Origin: Arsenophonus sp052174495
GTDB lineage: Bacteria > Pseudomonadota > Gammaproteobacteria > Enterobacterales > Enterobacteriaceae
NCBI GenBank assembly: GCA_052174495.1
Contig: JBQMRR010000007.1
Coordinates: 242,753-306,752 of the forward strand
DNA length: 64,000 nt
Direction of reading: 5' to 3'
Shown here in pieces: positions 10,554 to 23,975 of this stretch. The notes below the pieces were generated by a model that had not been told where the DNA came from, ran no database searches, and saw only the letters and a list, made by a program, of their open reading frames with translations. Position 1 is the first letter of the stretch. Every line of letters begins with the position of its first letter. The position numbers and the translations under genes are program-made.

Positions 10554-11959
10554 AAGTTATTAGCAAATCTGGTGATGACGGATCAGGTTAGGTTCTACTC
10601 TGATGCTTCATAAATCTATCTCCATTCTTAAATTAGATGTTGTTTACCACCACAGAATCAAGCAGATCAAAATTCTCTAAGCTAGTTTTAACTTTCTGAG
10701 CAGACGAGAGCAACTTAAATACCATTGGAAGAATTGCTTTCCTCGAACCACAGTGCTTCGAACATTAGATTCATAGCTTTATTATCGTAAAAGCCGATTC
10801 AATCGTATTGTCGTTCTTAATTGATCATTAGTGCACTGATGAAAAATCGTAGAATGCCAGCGTTCTCCTTTCTTTTTTCCAGCTTCTTCATCGCTGCATG
10901 AGATATGCTGAAAACCTTGCAAGAAAACATTAAGAGTTTTATTAGTAGCATCACGTGGCTCTCTGTTATCTAAAAAGCCTCGTAATTCATCCTTAACTTT
11001 GGTTACATGCTTTTGGAGAGTAAAGCTTGTACATTAGAGCTGTTTATATAGCTAACAGCATTTGTGCTACATGTCTGCAAATATCTTTATTATTGTATTC
11101 CTAAAACTAAGAACATAGTGTCTTCCGTAGCAAGCCGGGGAGATATAGTTAAACTATTCCTTTAGTATAAGTAGGTCATTGAAAAGTTCAGGTAAGTTTA
11201 CTTCTGACTATTTCGATAAGCATCTTCAAGCGCAATAAGCTCTCCTTGCGTCTATCTGCAATTCCGTCAATATAATTATAGTAGGCAAAAGCGATCAGCT
11301 GCCTAATTGAATGACATATACCTTAAGGTAGGAAATAAACATAATACATATCGGTTAAATCACATAGCTATTATTGCTTGTACTCTTTAAGCTATTGCTG
11401 TTTCAATCTGTTGATGGTACTGGAAGAAAAGATATGCACTTTCTTATCAAGAAGCGCCCAACAGAACTTCATGAAAATCGTCGCCGAATAATGCTTCCTT
11501 CCTTGCAGGTAGAAAGCTATGATAATAACTCTTCACTGCTTTTACACACTTCAGATAAAGTGATAGCAATAAGCTGTTGAAGGTATTCTGTTGCCTCTGC
11601 GATCCCCTTTTAACCTTAAGAACTTTAATCTGAACATTGCTAATACCAGTTTATTATATGGGGGTTTATTGAGGCAAATAATCGTTATGGAGGACGGATG
11701 AGATATGTAGACAAGGCGTCGTTGAGTATATTGAGTAGCATGTCTTTGAGCTCCGTCTCAACAACGGGTGTCTATCACCTGCCTGCACTATTACAGATAA
11801 GTTCATGTAATATATCAGATAATATCTAATTTCGCGGATACCTATAGGATAGACTTTTCATGGTATATCATCTCTCTGATGTTGAAATCATCTAGGAAAT
11901 CAATCAGGCAGAATATGCCAGCACCTTCGAAATCTCATTGCCATAAATGAGTATAACTC
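10554..11959 (-). mobile_element. Degenerate IS256-family element, copy 4 (near full length, minus)
   Basis: Reverse-strand copy with both ends: AGTTATTAGCAAATCTGGTG at 10554 (the 3' terminus) and GAGTATAACTC near 11959 (the 5' terminus). The internal order is the mirror of the plus copies. Many stops in all frames. A short open stretch on the opposite strand inside it (11374-11580) is a shadow. Possible 9-base near-identical flanks are noted in the preceding spacer. Confidence 0.86.
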
Positions 11960-12189
11960 TCAAAAAAATGCATGAATACTAAAATTTAGCAATTAAGGTT
12001 AACAACAGCGAAAGCAAACTATCTACACTTGTTAACTTATACTGTCAATAAATTAACATACTATCAATTAGTTCTGTTGATGTAATAGACGATTAAAATA
12101 ATGAAATATTAATTAATCTTTTGGAAAATGACTAATGATGTTAGCTCATAAAATGAAACTAAGATTATACTGGCAAAGCTTGTTGCTTT

Positions 12190-13140
12190 GATCGGATAAC
12201 CAATTTCTAATCACGTCTGTATTTCAATTGCTGTAGTTTTAAACAATTTTCTCTAGACTAGATCTTTCTTAAATAAAAGACACTAAACTATAGAATCTAT
12301 TCAGCTATTTTTAATCAGCTGATATAACTATTCAGATTTTAAATATGGAATTCCTTAGCAAATAATTTTCTATTTACCTAATCCTACTTATTAGGCTATA
12401 GTGACTAATTTAATGCTTACTAGCAAAGTTTTTCGCACTATTTAGCTTCATCCAAGTAAAAGATAGACTCTTTAATAAATAATTAGTTCGAAAAAATGGC
12501 TAACACACTCTACATTAAACTTTTCCAAAATCTCACCGCTCACATGACTATCTTAATCTCCGGCGATTAAGACCGTAATTCGTTCTTTTCTTTTATCTCC
12601 TCCTCTTTCTCATTTTTAGATTTACTAAATCTCAGATATAATGATTCTATTAAAAGGATTCAGGAAAAATGTTTCATTAACTTCAACAATACCACTTAGT
12701 GCATTTAAGTTGGAAGTCGACATTGAATCAAGGAGGCAGTGATGCTATCATCTAAGGACTGTTTTCAAATGAATGTCTCTTTGTTTTACTAACTCCCGTA
12801 AAGTTAACCTGTTCACCATGTATTGTAGATAACTAAACTAGTTATTCTTATGATGTAGTTTCACCAGCAAAGAGTCCTAGCGAGATTATTAAATATTTTT
12901 GCAATTAGAGATTTTCAATGGTATCCCTGTAACCATAATAAATATCCTCAGTGGATAACATGCTCACTATGACAATAGGTGAGTAGGGTAAAATAGAATA
13001 AGTTGCTTTAATGTATAAATTGATATCATCCGATAGATTATCATCAAACTAACTAATGAAATGTACCTTTATCTTTGCATAGAATTAGGAAGAATCTCTT
13101 TGATCTATTATGACTATTTAATTTTCATGGGAACCGCTGT
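12190..13140 (-). repeat. Unidentified decayed repeat family R2, copy C
   Basis: The reverse complement aligns by eye with 27090-28020 and 36050-36985 over nearly its full length. Shared landmarks include the DDI..CI region near 13000-13040, the GGTCTTAATCGC segment near 12560 and the ACAATTGAAAT segment near 12220. Translated pieces common to the copies include AVLIAGD followed by EILEEFNAE and, later, SWLSRF. All copies have stops and frameshifts. Because the decay runs through codons, the ancestor was probably a protein gene of a few hundred codons. I do not recognise the family. Confidence 0.6.
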
Positions 13141-15359
13141 AGCCAGATCCTTAATACATATATGAGATTTTTATCAATAATCTTTGCTGAAATAGCTATT
13201 TTAACTCGGAAATTAGTCGTGTCCACGTAAAAAATACTGGGGCGGTTTAAAGCACCCTATTAGGGTTTTAGTATATTACCAAAGACTTAGTAATAAAATT
13301 TTTGACTAGTGATATCCAGCTTTTCATCTACTTAATCGGTGATTTAATATATTTTTTTATATTCACTATCTTAAATGCTTATCAGCAACAGGTAGTGTTT
13401 GTATGCAAATTTGCCGATATTTATGCATATTAATTAGTATCGAACAATAAAGTTTATTTTCCTGAATATCAATAAATAGCTCACCTAATTCAAACTTCTT
13501 CTGTAGAATCAATTAATATGTTATTGAACAGTGTATCGTCTTGCAGCGTTTTTGATGCATTAAGAATTTTTAATATCGATACCAATATCACAAAAAAAAT
13601 TTTAGTTTCTGGAAGAGACAGTTTTAGAAAGTTATTAACATTGTTCCCTGTTTTATCGGTTCGCCAACCTATGCTAATTTTTGTACCTGCATGGAGCTAA
13701 CCATTCGCCATTATCGCCTTATACTCTGGACTACGTTTGTAATTTGTTAGGCTATATCAGGCAAATATTTACTTGGTTAGCAATTTAATTGATTCAATAT
13801 TATCTTTGTCCTTATTACCTTTGATTACCTTTGTCTTTTGCTAATTCTCCACAGAGTTGAACTAAGGGTAGGGTAGGCGGTTATACCTCGACTTATAGAA
13901 TAAGTAGACAAGAATATGGTCTAGACATCAATATTGTTATCAATAAGTGCATTGTTTGTATTTCAGGTTGCAAAACATTCTGAATCTAGTTTTCTGTACT
14001 CTTGACTTTAGGCGCGGATATTTTTATTAAACAGTACGCCTGAAAGTTGTACATCGTCATAATGATAATAATGCCTATATCACCAGTTTATTCTAAAAGG
14101 TGATCGATTATTAATAGCTGTGCGAGGTACGTTGTTTACCCGCTATTGCCGTGATGGGCAATAACTTCAGATTTTGCTCCATCATAGTCTGCCATTTATT
14201 GCCTATCAATCTGACTACCATAATAGTGCAATATAAACGTCGATGGTACTGCTTAAGATAGCAAAGCATCTGGGCATGTGATCTAAATCCATTATTAATG
14301 ATAAGTGCGATCTGCCTAACTGACCGTAACCGAGTTACCCTGGATCAGTTTTTGATTGACGGAATCTACAAACGACGGGTTGCATGCCCTAATAAATTGA
14401 GATACGGTGGAAATCACCTATAACTGAATGAATATAGCGGCTATTTTCGCCCTAATCAACACCTCAATCGAAAATGTGCTCAACACTGCGTCACCTATCT
14501 TTTGGTAGTTAAAAACTTTAATCATTCTTTAGAAAGAAAAAAAGCTATTAATTTTTGCTATTAAAGAAGATAGAATTGGTATATGGGTTTTGTAAGCAAA
14601 AATTTCATCGGAGCATATATTCTTTAATCTAAGATGATAATTTTAAAGATATTAACCTTAGGTTTTTTTAAAATCATTATTTCTAGTTTATGCATTTTTT
14701 CTAACAACAATTCTATTATCTACTCACTCAATCTGAGTGTTGATAAAAATACCTTATCCCCACATAGAATGTATTTATATGAAGCTTTGGCTAGGAATCT
14801 TTTTTATCAGAATCGGAAAACTCATTTTTTTTAATTTTTTGTAAATCCTTATCTTTCTCTGGCTTATAGACCTTCAGCAATAGTATACTTTGTTTAAGTT
14901 TAATAATAAATCATAGTAACACATCATCTTAAAAGGCTTAGCCGAAATATAGCTAATATAGTTTCCAATCATCTCTTCTTACATTACTGATTCTGTTGGT
15001 GATATTGTTAAGTTCGGTGCTCATAGTAATAATGAACAACCTCTCTCTCAGATAAGTAATGCGCAGTTTTGACTAGGATACCGGTGAGTCGTTTAAGGTG
15101 TAGCGCCAGAGCTATTTATGCTACATCACACTCATTTTTCGTCTTTTTAGCGAAGTGCACTTTCAGTAACGCTATACGTATACCGTGCCTTCAGAATAAA
15201 CGGCTGACGCTGCTTTCTAATTTGAATTTGCCATAAAGTAAAGAAGAGAATTGGAATTTATCAGGTCATCGCTGTGACGTATCAGCCGGATGATAGCGCA
15301 TCGTCAGATTTCTTCGACTGCTTTTTTAGAGCAACTCATCTCATAAAGTACAGTAGAAC
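13141..15359. other. Decayed DNA without recognisable genes
   Basis: No credible open frame. Short open stretches (60-66 codons at 13518 and 14634) have no recognisable motif and no supporting context. Base composition near 14000-14500 and 15000-15350 looks less AT-rich than the rest of the window, which could mean a separate origin such as a dead prophage; I could not identify any phage gene. The far left may extend the R2 reading frame upstream. Confidence 0.35.
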
Positions 15360-16260
15360 GTAGTATACTATAATGTAAGTCGCACAACTACATTACTTTT
15401 ATGATGTTTATGATATAAGTAATGCTTTATACTTTGCGATACATTAATTTTTTCAGAAATTTATCTAGATGGTTCGGAATAAGTCTCTTAGAAAACGTAA
15501 ACTGGATAAATTAGAAAGATAACACGAAACTTTACATGTTATGCTGCCTATTTATCTAAATCGTTTTATAATCCTTCCCGAAATCAATGGTTACAGAGGA
15601 TAGACTGAATCTTTTCATGCCATAAAAGGTCATGAAGGAATATATCTAAATCTTCTTGATCCTCCCAATTTCTCTCGATATGGCAAGTATTACCTATCTC
15701 TAGTCATAATTATCTAGAGTTTTGAAAAACACATAAGGGTCAAAGCCGATAATGCTGGACATAACTCATTAAGAGCAATTGCTGAAAGTATGATTGCCGA
15801 TGAATTCATTACCTATAGGTAACAGGGATAATTTCAGTCTCTTTTGCTATTTGTAGAAACACAAAGATAAATGGCCGATAGACTTAACAAATGGAGACAG
15901 AATGAGAACTTCTATTTCTCTGGAAATATGCTAGAGAATAATTTATTCAGATGTATATTTTCTCCACCCAACTAAACTCCTTTTTATTATTAAAAAGGGC
16001 TGAAATAAATTTCTTTAAAACACGGTGAAAGTGTTAGATCGTAGATCTATTTATCTGTTGATAGAATACTTGTCTGTAAAACTTTTCATAAATGTCTACC
16101 AGCACTACTGCTATACCTCTCCTGAAGCGTTATCACTGCTATTTTTTCTGCTAAAGCTCTAAATTTAAAATCTGTAGTTCATGTAGTTTCAAAGCTCCCG
16201 AGCAGAGATTAATAGGAAGTTAATATTTTATCGATTGCAACTTAATAACACATTATTTTA
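15360..16260 (+). repeat. Unidentified two-copy repeat R3, copy 1
   Basis: About 900 bases align with 44480-45437 in the same orientation. Shared landmarks are the ATGATGTTTATGA segment near 15400, the AATAAGTCTCTTAGAAA segment near 15480 (translating as NKSLRKRK), the GATGAATTCATTACC segment near 15800 and the AACTTCTATTTCTCTG segment near 15910. The aligned codons suggest a lost gene starting M(A/V)(Q/R)NKSLRKRK and containing ADEFIT and NENFYFSG. I do not recognise the protein. Both copies are full of stops. Confidence 0.6.
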
Positions 16261-19200
16261 CTATACCCATCTTCTTTATCCTTTTCAAGGATAGCTGCCA
16301 GCGACTTAACACTCTATTTCGAGGCGCCACCTGACTATGTTGCAGTAATAATGCAAATAGAATATTGAAATTAGTATCTTCTATTCTTTGCGCACTTATG
16401 GTCAACAACTCAATCAGTATCCGTATGTTCATGTCTCCATTACTTATGACGGGGCTAAATATTAAACATGCTGTATGGTTGGTGAGATATTCTAAAAAAG
16501 CAATAAAAGAAATCTAGAGAGGTGCTGTCATCTGGCTATTAGATCACAGTGATAACTTAATAAATCCCAGGTATTACTGGTCTCTTGCATGTTCGCGCCA
16601 GGAAGAAATGGTGGCGTTATTTAAAGATACAGTATAAACGTCACTGGAAGGTACACTTTATTAAAAAGAGGAAAGAAGCTTGGCATAAGCGCGAAATATT
16701 TTCTTGTGCTATATTAAACGCTCCCTGACATTAACTTTAAATCTCCGACATTACCGATGGAGAGTGGTTGACATCATTACTAGACTACCCGACTAAACAA
16801 TTACCGAGTAGATACTGATAGAAAAAGAGATCATCTTGGCGCTATAATAGATATATTCAGTAAAGTATTTTAAGATTCTGCGTTACTATGATTTTTTTTG
16901 TCGAATCATAAATAATGCACACCATTACCAAATATATATAAGGTGTTGAAGATAATAGTTTGCAAAAAAATGTAAAAACCGAGTTCACTGTGCTGATGCA
17001 AGGGTTCCTACGCGCAGCTCTATATAATTGCATTTTATGTAGCGATAGGTTATTTTATCAACGAATAATTTGGTGAACAGGCAACGAAATTGTTGTTAGA
17101 AAAAATTTATAAAATAAAAAACGAAGATTATTAAGTCAATTCCCCTAGGTTAATATTTCTATAATTACTACATTAGATTAAAAAATACACATTTTGATGA
17201 AATTGTAACTTACAAGATCCATAAAGCAACTCTATCTCCTTTAGTAAAAGGAGATAACTTTGATCTCTCTTAAAAAAACAATTCAATTTCATAACGATAA
17301 ATAGATCCTTTAAAATTTTGCGAGAAGATAAAATGTTCGCATTTATTTTCTTCAATGCTGTCTGCAACATCTTATAGAAAGATAAGAGCGCCATCATTAT
17401 ACCTTCCATACTAATGATATTGGAGTGCAGACCGATGTGATCAGGATCACTTTTATTTTTGGTTCAATATTTTAGCAGATCACCTTTTTATTCAGAAGAG
17501 AGGGTATCCACTCTCTCGTTATAGTCTTTTCACATTTCTGATATAGATTGAAGTTGATTGTACAAGTTCGCCGATTATACTGCATTATCGCAGCAAAATA
17601 CCTACCTGGCCCGTTTCAATCGCCTTAATTTCTTCATTAAATATTAATTTTGTCTGTTCGCAGTAATTGACATTTGCAGCTGATCATACTCATTAAATAT
17701 AGATAGCAGTGAAGGCTTCTTTCGCTCTTAACAGGATATGTTGTTTATCTATACTATCTATGTTTTTGGTTTTATACAATTGTTAGACGCCCCATATTAA
17801 AGATCAGCACCTTGAGGCCTTTTTACTGCTAACCAATGGGAGAAACTTTTTCAAAATCAGGTTGGCATTGCGATATTTATCAGGAATTGCTCTGAGGATA
17901 AGGTCATTGACCTGCTTGGCCTTTAAATAATCAGATATAATCTTCTTCTTCCAAACGGAACGGCATTTCATTGCTGATTCGTAAAAAATGGACTCATGGA
18001 TCTTCAGAATCATCACCTGCTGCTGAAATGCATTTAGATCGATGAGCTAATTAAGTAAAAGTAATCCTACATTGCGGTGTAATGTGTATTATTGCACACG
18101 CTGTCTCTATGGGCTAAAATCAACTAGCGGGAGCGAATTTTAGGTTAATGAGAATTTAAAAGTTTTCTGCAAGTGAACGACTGTGCCTACCTTGAGTAAA
18201 CGTCAGTAGTTTTTTGCTACAGAAGAACATATCTAGTAACGGTACAATTACCGGCCATCAAGTCAGGAGCAGTCGTCTGTTATTTATTAGTATTTTTATA
18301 AAGGCTACATTGGTATCATGAACAACTTTAGCGGCCCGCATGCCGCGTTCTCGATTTTCAGATAGTTTTTAGTTTTAGTTTTTTCTATACTCAAGTTCTC
18401 TGTTCTGTATGAGGGTTGATAACCCTGGTTTTAAAGTATGCCAAGGTGCGCCCCGATTGTTAGCGCAAGGGATTAAGACAGAGTAGCCACGTAGTAGCTC
18501 AATAATTCCCGTAATTGAAGAAGTATAGTAAGTCATGGATTGTCATTCAGATCTTCAATAAATTCCAGTACCCTGGTTCTTGGCATTCACAAAAGAAACC
18601 GTGAATAGCCTTTTGATAGCAGGCGGTTATATATCAAGAAACTGACATAACTAAATACAATGAGCTCATGGCTAACTTATTGGAGAATATGAGGTGTAAA
18701 CAAAACGATGGTAAGATTTTCTTTAGCAGAGCCAACACCCCGTCATCAGTTCATAAAAATCCAGATTAGTCTGGGATTGGGATAATTAGCCAGCAGATTA
18801 GGCCCATACACCGCTAAGCTGTTTGATTCAGTTATAAACGGATGTATCTGTCTTCAGGTCTTCGGTTATTATTTGTGTTTTATCTGATGTTGGATCATAG
18901 ACTTTCTCGCAGAACTGTAAATTCTGTCCGTTTACGTTCAGAATCTAGTAATAGATACTGTATGTCAATTGCGCATAAAAATATGTAAAGATTTATAGCA
19001 CCTTCATTAATATGATACTAGCAGTGTATGTGCGCTGGTCAGCGCATTTCTATTTTAAATGGTTTTAAAGATTATTTATTTGTATATTTGTCTTATGACA
19101 GACAAATAACTTAATGGCTATTGTAGATAATTTTCTAAGAAATTATTTATAAATTTTTATAAAGTGCGGAAAAAACTTATCGAGTATCGCGCGGTATGCG

Positions 19201-21266
19201 GCCCCCCTTTTCCCCTTGCCTGGATTCATTTATATTATTTAAGAAACCGAGAGCATCAGCAAGCTAACCTTTCATTGCTGCCTTATTACAGATAAATTAA
19301 GGACCTCATCAAAAAGTTAGCATTTTATTTTATCCTGTAACTCTATTTCTAGTTTGGATACTGGAAAGTAATGGCGTAAGGGACGCTGGCAGATTCACTG
19401 AATAACTCCGTCCAGCCTTCCTGCTAAATTAATGAAGGTTAGCATAAATATAGTTGGTACAAACAATTAATTACTGAGCATCATATTCTGGTATAATGGT
19501 ATTAGTTTAAATAGATATTTGGAAAGATTATCATGCTCTGATTGGCCATTATTAAAATCGAAGATTTTTAGCGTGGCCGCTACCTTGGCTCTTTAAAATT
19601 AAAATAAGTGATAATTTTAGCGTTTTAAATAAGCGGTGAAATAAAAGAGAATAGCCTCATGTCGTATGCTACGTTCTCCAGTTGTTTTAGAGCCTGTTTA
19701 AGATAGTTATTCAGTTATCTCAATTAGAACAAGAATATCAAAGATTATTTAGCTTTTTTCTAGTGTGTTTGACGGACTAATAGGTAGATGTAACAGATCT
19801 TAATATCGACTTAAATCTAGTCGATATTCTTTATCGAAGCTATAGGACTAGCCGATATCTAGAAAAATACCATATGCGGGTTCAGCCTTATCTGGGAATA
19901 CCAGATGTATTTATCGGTTTTGCGTGAGACTACCAGTAACAAGCAGAATAGTTGGTTACCAGAGGTTTTTATCATTAGCCTGCATTGTTATTAACGTCAC
20001 GTGCAAACAAGACAATTAGACTGCAGCGAAAGCATTTAGAGATTTGGCGAGTAAAAAGAGCGCACGTCATTATAACCAGATCATCCATCGGAAACATCGA
20101 TTATGCAATACCAAATAGCTTTTTACGGGTACGGTTTATTCTATATCACTACACATATATTCAGCAGAGATTCATGGCTATTCTTACGTATTTCTATCTT
20201 CTAGCGTCCAATATTCTGGAAAGTATGCTCAGATTAGCTGCAATAAATTGGCTCCAGATTCTGAGGGCTACTCAGAAGTTCACTATGATCTGATTGTCGG
20301 TAGTTGCCTATTTTGCTCACTATTTTTTGACTTGTGCAAACCGCAGGTTAATTTTGGATAAGTAGTATTTGATTTTTGTCTTTTTTTAGAGTGATTTTCA
20401 GCGCCTAAATAAATAACTTGCAGGATATAGGGTGCTGTTATTTTAGCTACTGTTGATATACTAGTTATACAGTTAAAAATTATCTCAATTAGTATTAAGT
20501 AGTACAATTTCCATTGTAGTCTTATAAAAGATTAATTTAAAGTTAAACCTGAATTATTTAAAAAATCATACTATTTTCAGGATATAACACATATGCTTAA
20601 GGTGAATAAACGAGATATTATGTTAAGAAAATTAGGAAAAAGAGTTTATTGCTTCTAAATATGGTTACTCGTTTTTTATTATCTGCAGGAAGTTAGTGCA
20701 GGTTATTTTTAATAAAGTAAAAATTATTACTTAAGATGGAACCTCTTCTATTATGACACCAATAGGCTTATAACTTAAGAGCATCAGTTAAATATATTTT
20801 TTATATTACTTAGCCTAATAGTTGATGTTAGTAAAGTTTAATTTGCTAAAATTAGGGCGCAATTTATGATTTTAGGTTCAGCAGAGTTAATTGAAGAGAT
20901 AATTCTATAAAACCTTGATCGCAGTATGATTGTTTGTTAAAAGTAACACATCAACTGCCTAGCAACATTTTAAAGATGATGATTAGCGCGGTGTACAAAA
21001 AATGATGAAAAATAAATTAATCTTTGATGATCATCATGCTTATTTTAATTGTTAAATAACTTAGGTGTATGAATTTAATAGTTAAATTTATTAAATAATT
21101 ACTAGCAAAGATTAAGCAGCGTTATCTTAGACTATTAGAAGATTATCTGTATTTTAAAATTGTAGAAAGTTTTTTCAGTCTATTTTCGATTATTTTAATA
21201 TTGTAATCTTACTTTTGATAATTTATCTTATTTCACACCAGTAAATTATTTTGTTATACTCCACGT
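16261..21266. other. 5-kb decayed tract, no recognisable genes
   Basis: I found no intact gene and no family I can name. Fragmentary coding character is visible on the minus strand at about 17400-18020, where successive open pieces read in neighbouring frames (for example KKKIISDYLKAKQVNDLI, then LLRAKEAF and LIFNEEIKAIETGQV). This looks like one gene broken by frameshifts. Another minus-strand stretch near 18250-18560 behaves the same way. A 102-codon open frame at 19985-20293 (plus) has no recognisable motif or ribosome site and is probably chance. Parts of the tract are visibly richer in G and C than the flanking regions. A dead prophage or island is possible but unproven. Confidence 0.35.
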
Positions 21267-22642
21267 GAGTTATATTGATTTCTGATATATAGGATTTCTA
21301 AAATAAGTAGCGTATCTTCTATTGATTAATTTTGTGGATAGTTTCAACAACAGAAAGATCATATGCTATGAAAAATCTACTCTATAGATATCCCTGAAAT
21401 TAAATATTATCTGCCCTATCTTGTATAAACTTATCTGTAATGGTTGTGCTAGTTAGCTAATAATCACAGACGTTAGCTGAAGCTCGAAACCATGATTGCA
21501 ACAGTATCTTAAACGTCGATTTTTGTAGACGGGCGTCACCAATGCCGTCATCTATCTATAATGGTTATTTGCTCAACGAACTAAATAAGACGACGGATAT
21601 AACGTTCAAATTAAAGCGCCTAAGATCAGAGGGATCCCAACAACAGAATATCTTTCAAGAGAAAGATACCGCCTTTATCTGAAACGTGTAAAATAGCAAA
21701 GAGTTATTCTCTACTATGGTCGCCTGTATATTCGAAGTATTATCCATAGGTTAATTGATGAAAACTATAGGGTTTTTCTCGATGAAAACACATAGTTTTT
21801 CTACAGTACCTATTAGAAGATTGAAACAATAATATTTTGAAGAGCATTGGCAATGGTGTCTGCGTGATTTAGCAATACGCACTACGTTTATTTCTTGGCT
21901 GAAAGAATATGCTATTCTATCAGGTAATCTGATTGCCTTTCCTGCTGCTCATTATTGATGGTACTACATATGGCTACATGGAGCTGAACTGTGCCCGAAG
22001 AAAATTATTGAAAATCAGAAGCAAACTTATGAGCATAAGTTTGGAATGGTTGATGAGCGCGTAACTTAACTATATCTCCCAGCCTTGCTATAGAGGTATG
22101 GGTACCATTCGTTTTTAGAATGCAATCATAAAGATATTCCTGGACATGTAGTACCAATGCCATTAACTACACAAGATATCTAATACACTGCATTTTACTT
22201 CCCAAAATGAATCCACTGAAAGTTAAGTGTGAAATTCGAGAGATTTGGCTAACAGAGAACTGTGATGCCGTTAATAAATTTCTTGATGTTTTCTTGACAA
22301 GATTTTCAGTGTATCCGACAGGAATGAAGGAGCTTAAAAAGATCGAAGAAGAACGGCTAGTATTCTCCCCCTTCTCGTGAGGGCAACGAATCTAATTAAA
22401 TCGACTTTTAAGATAGTGAAGATATGAAACCGATGCGCTAAATCACTATAGTTCAAAAATAACCATTTCAACCATTTTAATAAAAATTTAAACTGCTACA
22501 GTCTTTTTAAAAAAAGCTAGAATTAATTAAGAAGATTCCTTACTGACCGTAAGGAAATAACATCCAATTTAAAGATGAAGAATAGATTTATGAAGTATCA
22601 GAGTAGATCCTAACCGTCATACAGCAGATTTGCTAATAACTT
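21267..22642 (+). mobile_element. Degenerate IS256-family element, copy 7 (near full length)
   Basis: Runs from GAGTTATATTGATTTCTGAT to TTGCTAATAACTT. Collinear with the other copies: KNLLYR and ELICNG-type start, the TGCTCATTATTGATGG segment near 21945, the degenerate YDFP/HW zone near 22350, and the FKDEE.IYE tail near 22570 (family consensus FKDGEQIYEASE). Frames are broken throughout. It lies 158 bases downstream of pabA, where argD might be expected. Confidence 0.86.
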
Positions 22643-22800
22643 TTGATAAATATAAAAATATATTTAGAGTTATATCTAAATACTAACATTCTTTTCTATT
22701 AAGGTTTACATTTTAAACAGAAGTAAAACTTATTTTTAATGTTGATAGTTATACTTATCATTGAAATGATATAATTAAAAGTGATATTATTTCTAATAAA

Positions 22801-23379
22801 TTAATACATTAAAAAATTATTTAATAATTCATGCCCTTGCTCACTCAAGATGCTTTCTGGATGAAATTGGACACCTTCAATTGCTACTGTTTTATGCCGA
22901 ATACCCATAATTTCATCAATATTTCCATTATGTAGCGTCGTCCAGGCAGTAATCTCGAAAGTAGCAGGTAAAGTTTTGATATCAATCACCAAAGAATGAT
23001 AACGAGTAACTTGTAATGGACATTTTAATCCTTTAAAAATACCTTGTTGGTTATGATTAATTGCTGATATCATGCCGTGCATTACTTTTCTTGCTTTGAC
23101 AAGCGAAGCATTAAAGGTTTGACCAATCGCCTGGTGACCAAGGCAAATGCCTAAAATTGGAATCTTGCCGGAAAAATATGAAATTGCACTTAGTGAAATA
23201 CCTGCTGTACTAGGTGTACATGGACCCGGTGAAATAATTAAATGTGTCGGTGCTAATGTTTCTATCTCAGAGACAGAAATCGCATCATTACGCTTAACTA
23301 CAACATCAACCCCTAACTCACACAGGTATTGATAAAGGTTATAGGTAAAAGAATCATAGTTATCAATTATCAATAGCAT
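22801..23379 (-). CDS. pabA: Aminodeoxychorismate synthase glutamine amidotransferase subunit
   Basis: Class-I glutamine amidotransferase that supplies ammonia to PabB for 4-amino-4-deoxychorismate in folate synthesis. The 192 residues align end to end with E. coli PabA (NYDSFTYNLYQYLCELG, PCTPSTAGISL, TRYHSLV, FHPESILSEQGHELL). The triad is intact: Cys79 in GICLGHQ, and His173 with Glu175 in HPES. The oxyanion-loop motif PGPCTP is at 51-56. Similarity is closer to PabA than to TrpG, notably in KVMHG and the C-terminal ILSEQGH. An AGGT ribosome site lies just upstream. It stands alone between IS copies; its usual neighbours argD and fic are gone. No pabB is visible in this window. Confidence 0.95.
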   Translation of the reverse strand: MLLIIDNYDSFTYNLYQYLCELGVDVVVKRNDAISVSEIETLAPTHLIISPGPCTPSTAGISLSAISYFSGKIPILGICLGHQAIGQTFNASLVKARKVMHGMISAINHNQQGIFKGLKCPLQVTRYHSLVIDIKTLPATFEITAWTTLHNGNIDEIMGIRHKTVAIEGVQFHPESILSEQGHELLNNFLMY

Positions 23380-23664
23380 AGCTACCTATTCAAATGGTTT
23401 TTATATAAATAATTTCTTAATTGTGATTTTTTAATAAAGAAAAAATAAAATTTCTATGCCATAAGAATAATATAAATTCTTATACCATAACTATAGAAAA
23501 TAGCTTATAAAATCAATAAAAATATTTTTTTAATAAAAATTAAAATAATTATCAATTAGAATAATGATAAAGAATAGTTATTAACTATTATAAACTTCGT
23601 TTAGTCATAAGATTTTAAATTATTTGATGTTATTTCGATAAATTTCACCAATATATTAGTTGCG

Positions 23665-23975
23665 GAGTTATCCTCATTTCTGATCTCTGAAGTTTCAGAG
23701 ATGATTGATGTATCCTGCTGATTGATTTGATGAATGATTTTAACATCAGAGAGATGATATGCCATAAAAAATCTGCTTTAATAGGGTAGTTTCTGCGAAA
23801 CCAGATACTAGCTGTATTCTCTTTTACATGAATTTATTTGTAAATGATTCCAGGTAGCTCATAGGCTCCGCTATTCAAGTTGAGCTCAAAATCATTCTAC
23901 AACGACATACTCAACCGCCTCCTTCTCAACGAGCGGTTATACCATTGTCCATAACGATTATTTGCTAATAACTTC
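23665..23975 (+). mobile_element. Internally deleted IS256-family element (MITE-like, copy 8)
   Basis: About 300 bases of the family's 5' end, from GGAGTTATCCTCATTTCTGA through the AACGGTTAT-equivalent region, run straight into the 3' terminus TTTGCTAATAACTT. Full copies have ATTTGCTACAGC at this 5' internal point and ATTTGCTAATAACT at the 3' end, so the junction falls on a shared ATTTGCTA. This is what a microhomology-mediated internal deletion would leave. Both terminal sequences are kept and about 1.1 kb is missing. Confidence 0.75.

Noticed and set aside
14990..15330. IS1-like terminus (GGTGATATTGTTAAGTTCGG)
   Set aside because: Only the first few bases resemble an IS1 end; no InsA/InsB-like codons follow.
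19985..20293. 102-codon open stretch as a hypothetical gene
   Set aside because: No ribosome site, no recognisable motif, and unusual Arg/Ile/Tyr-rich composition in a decayed tract; probably chance.
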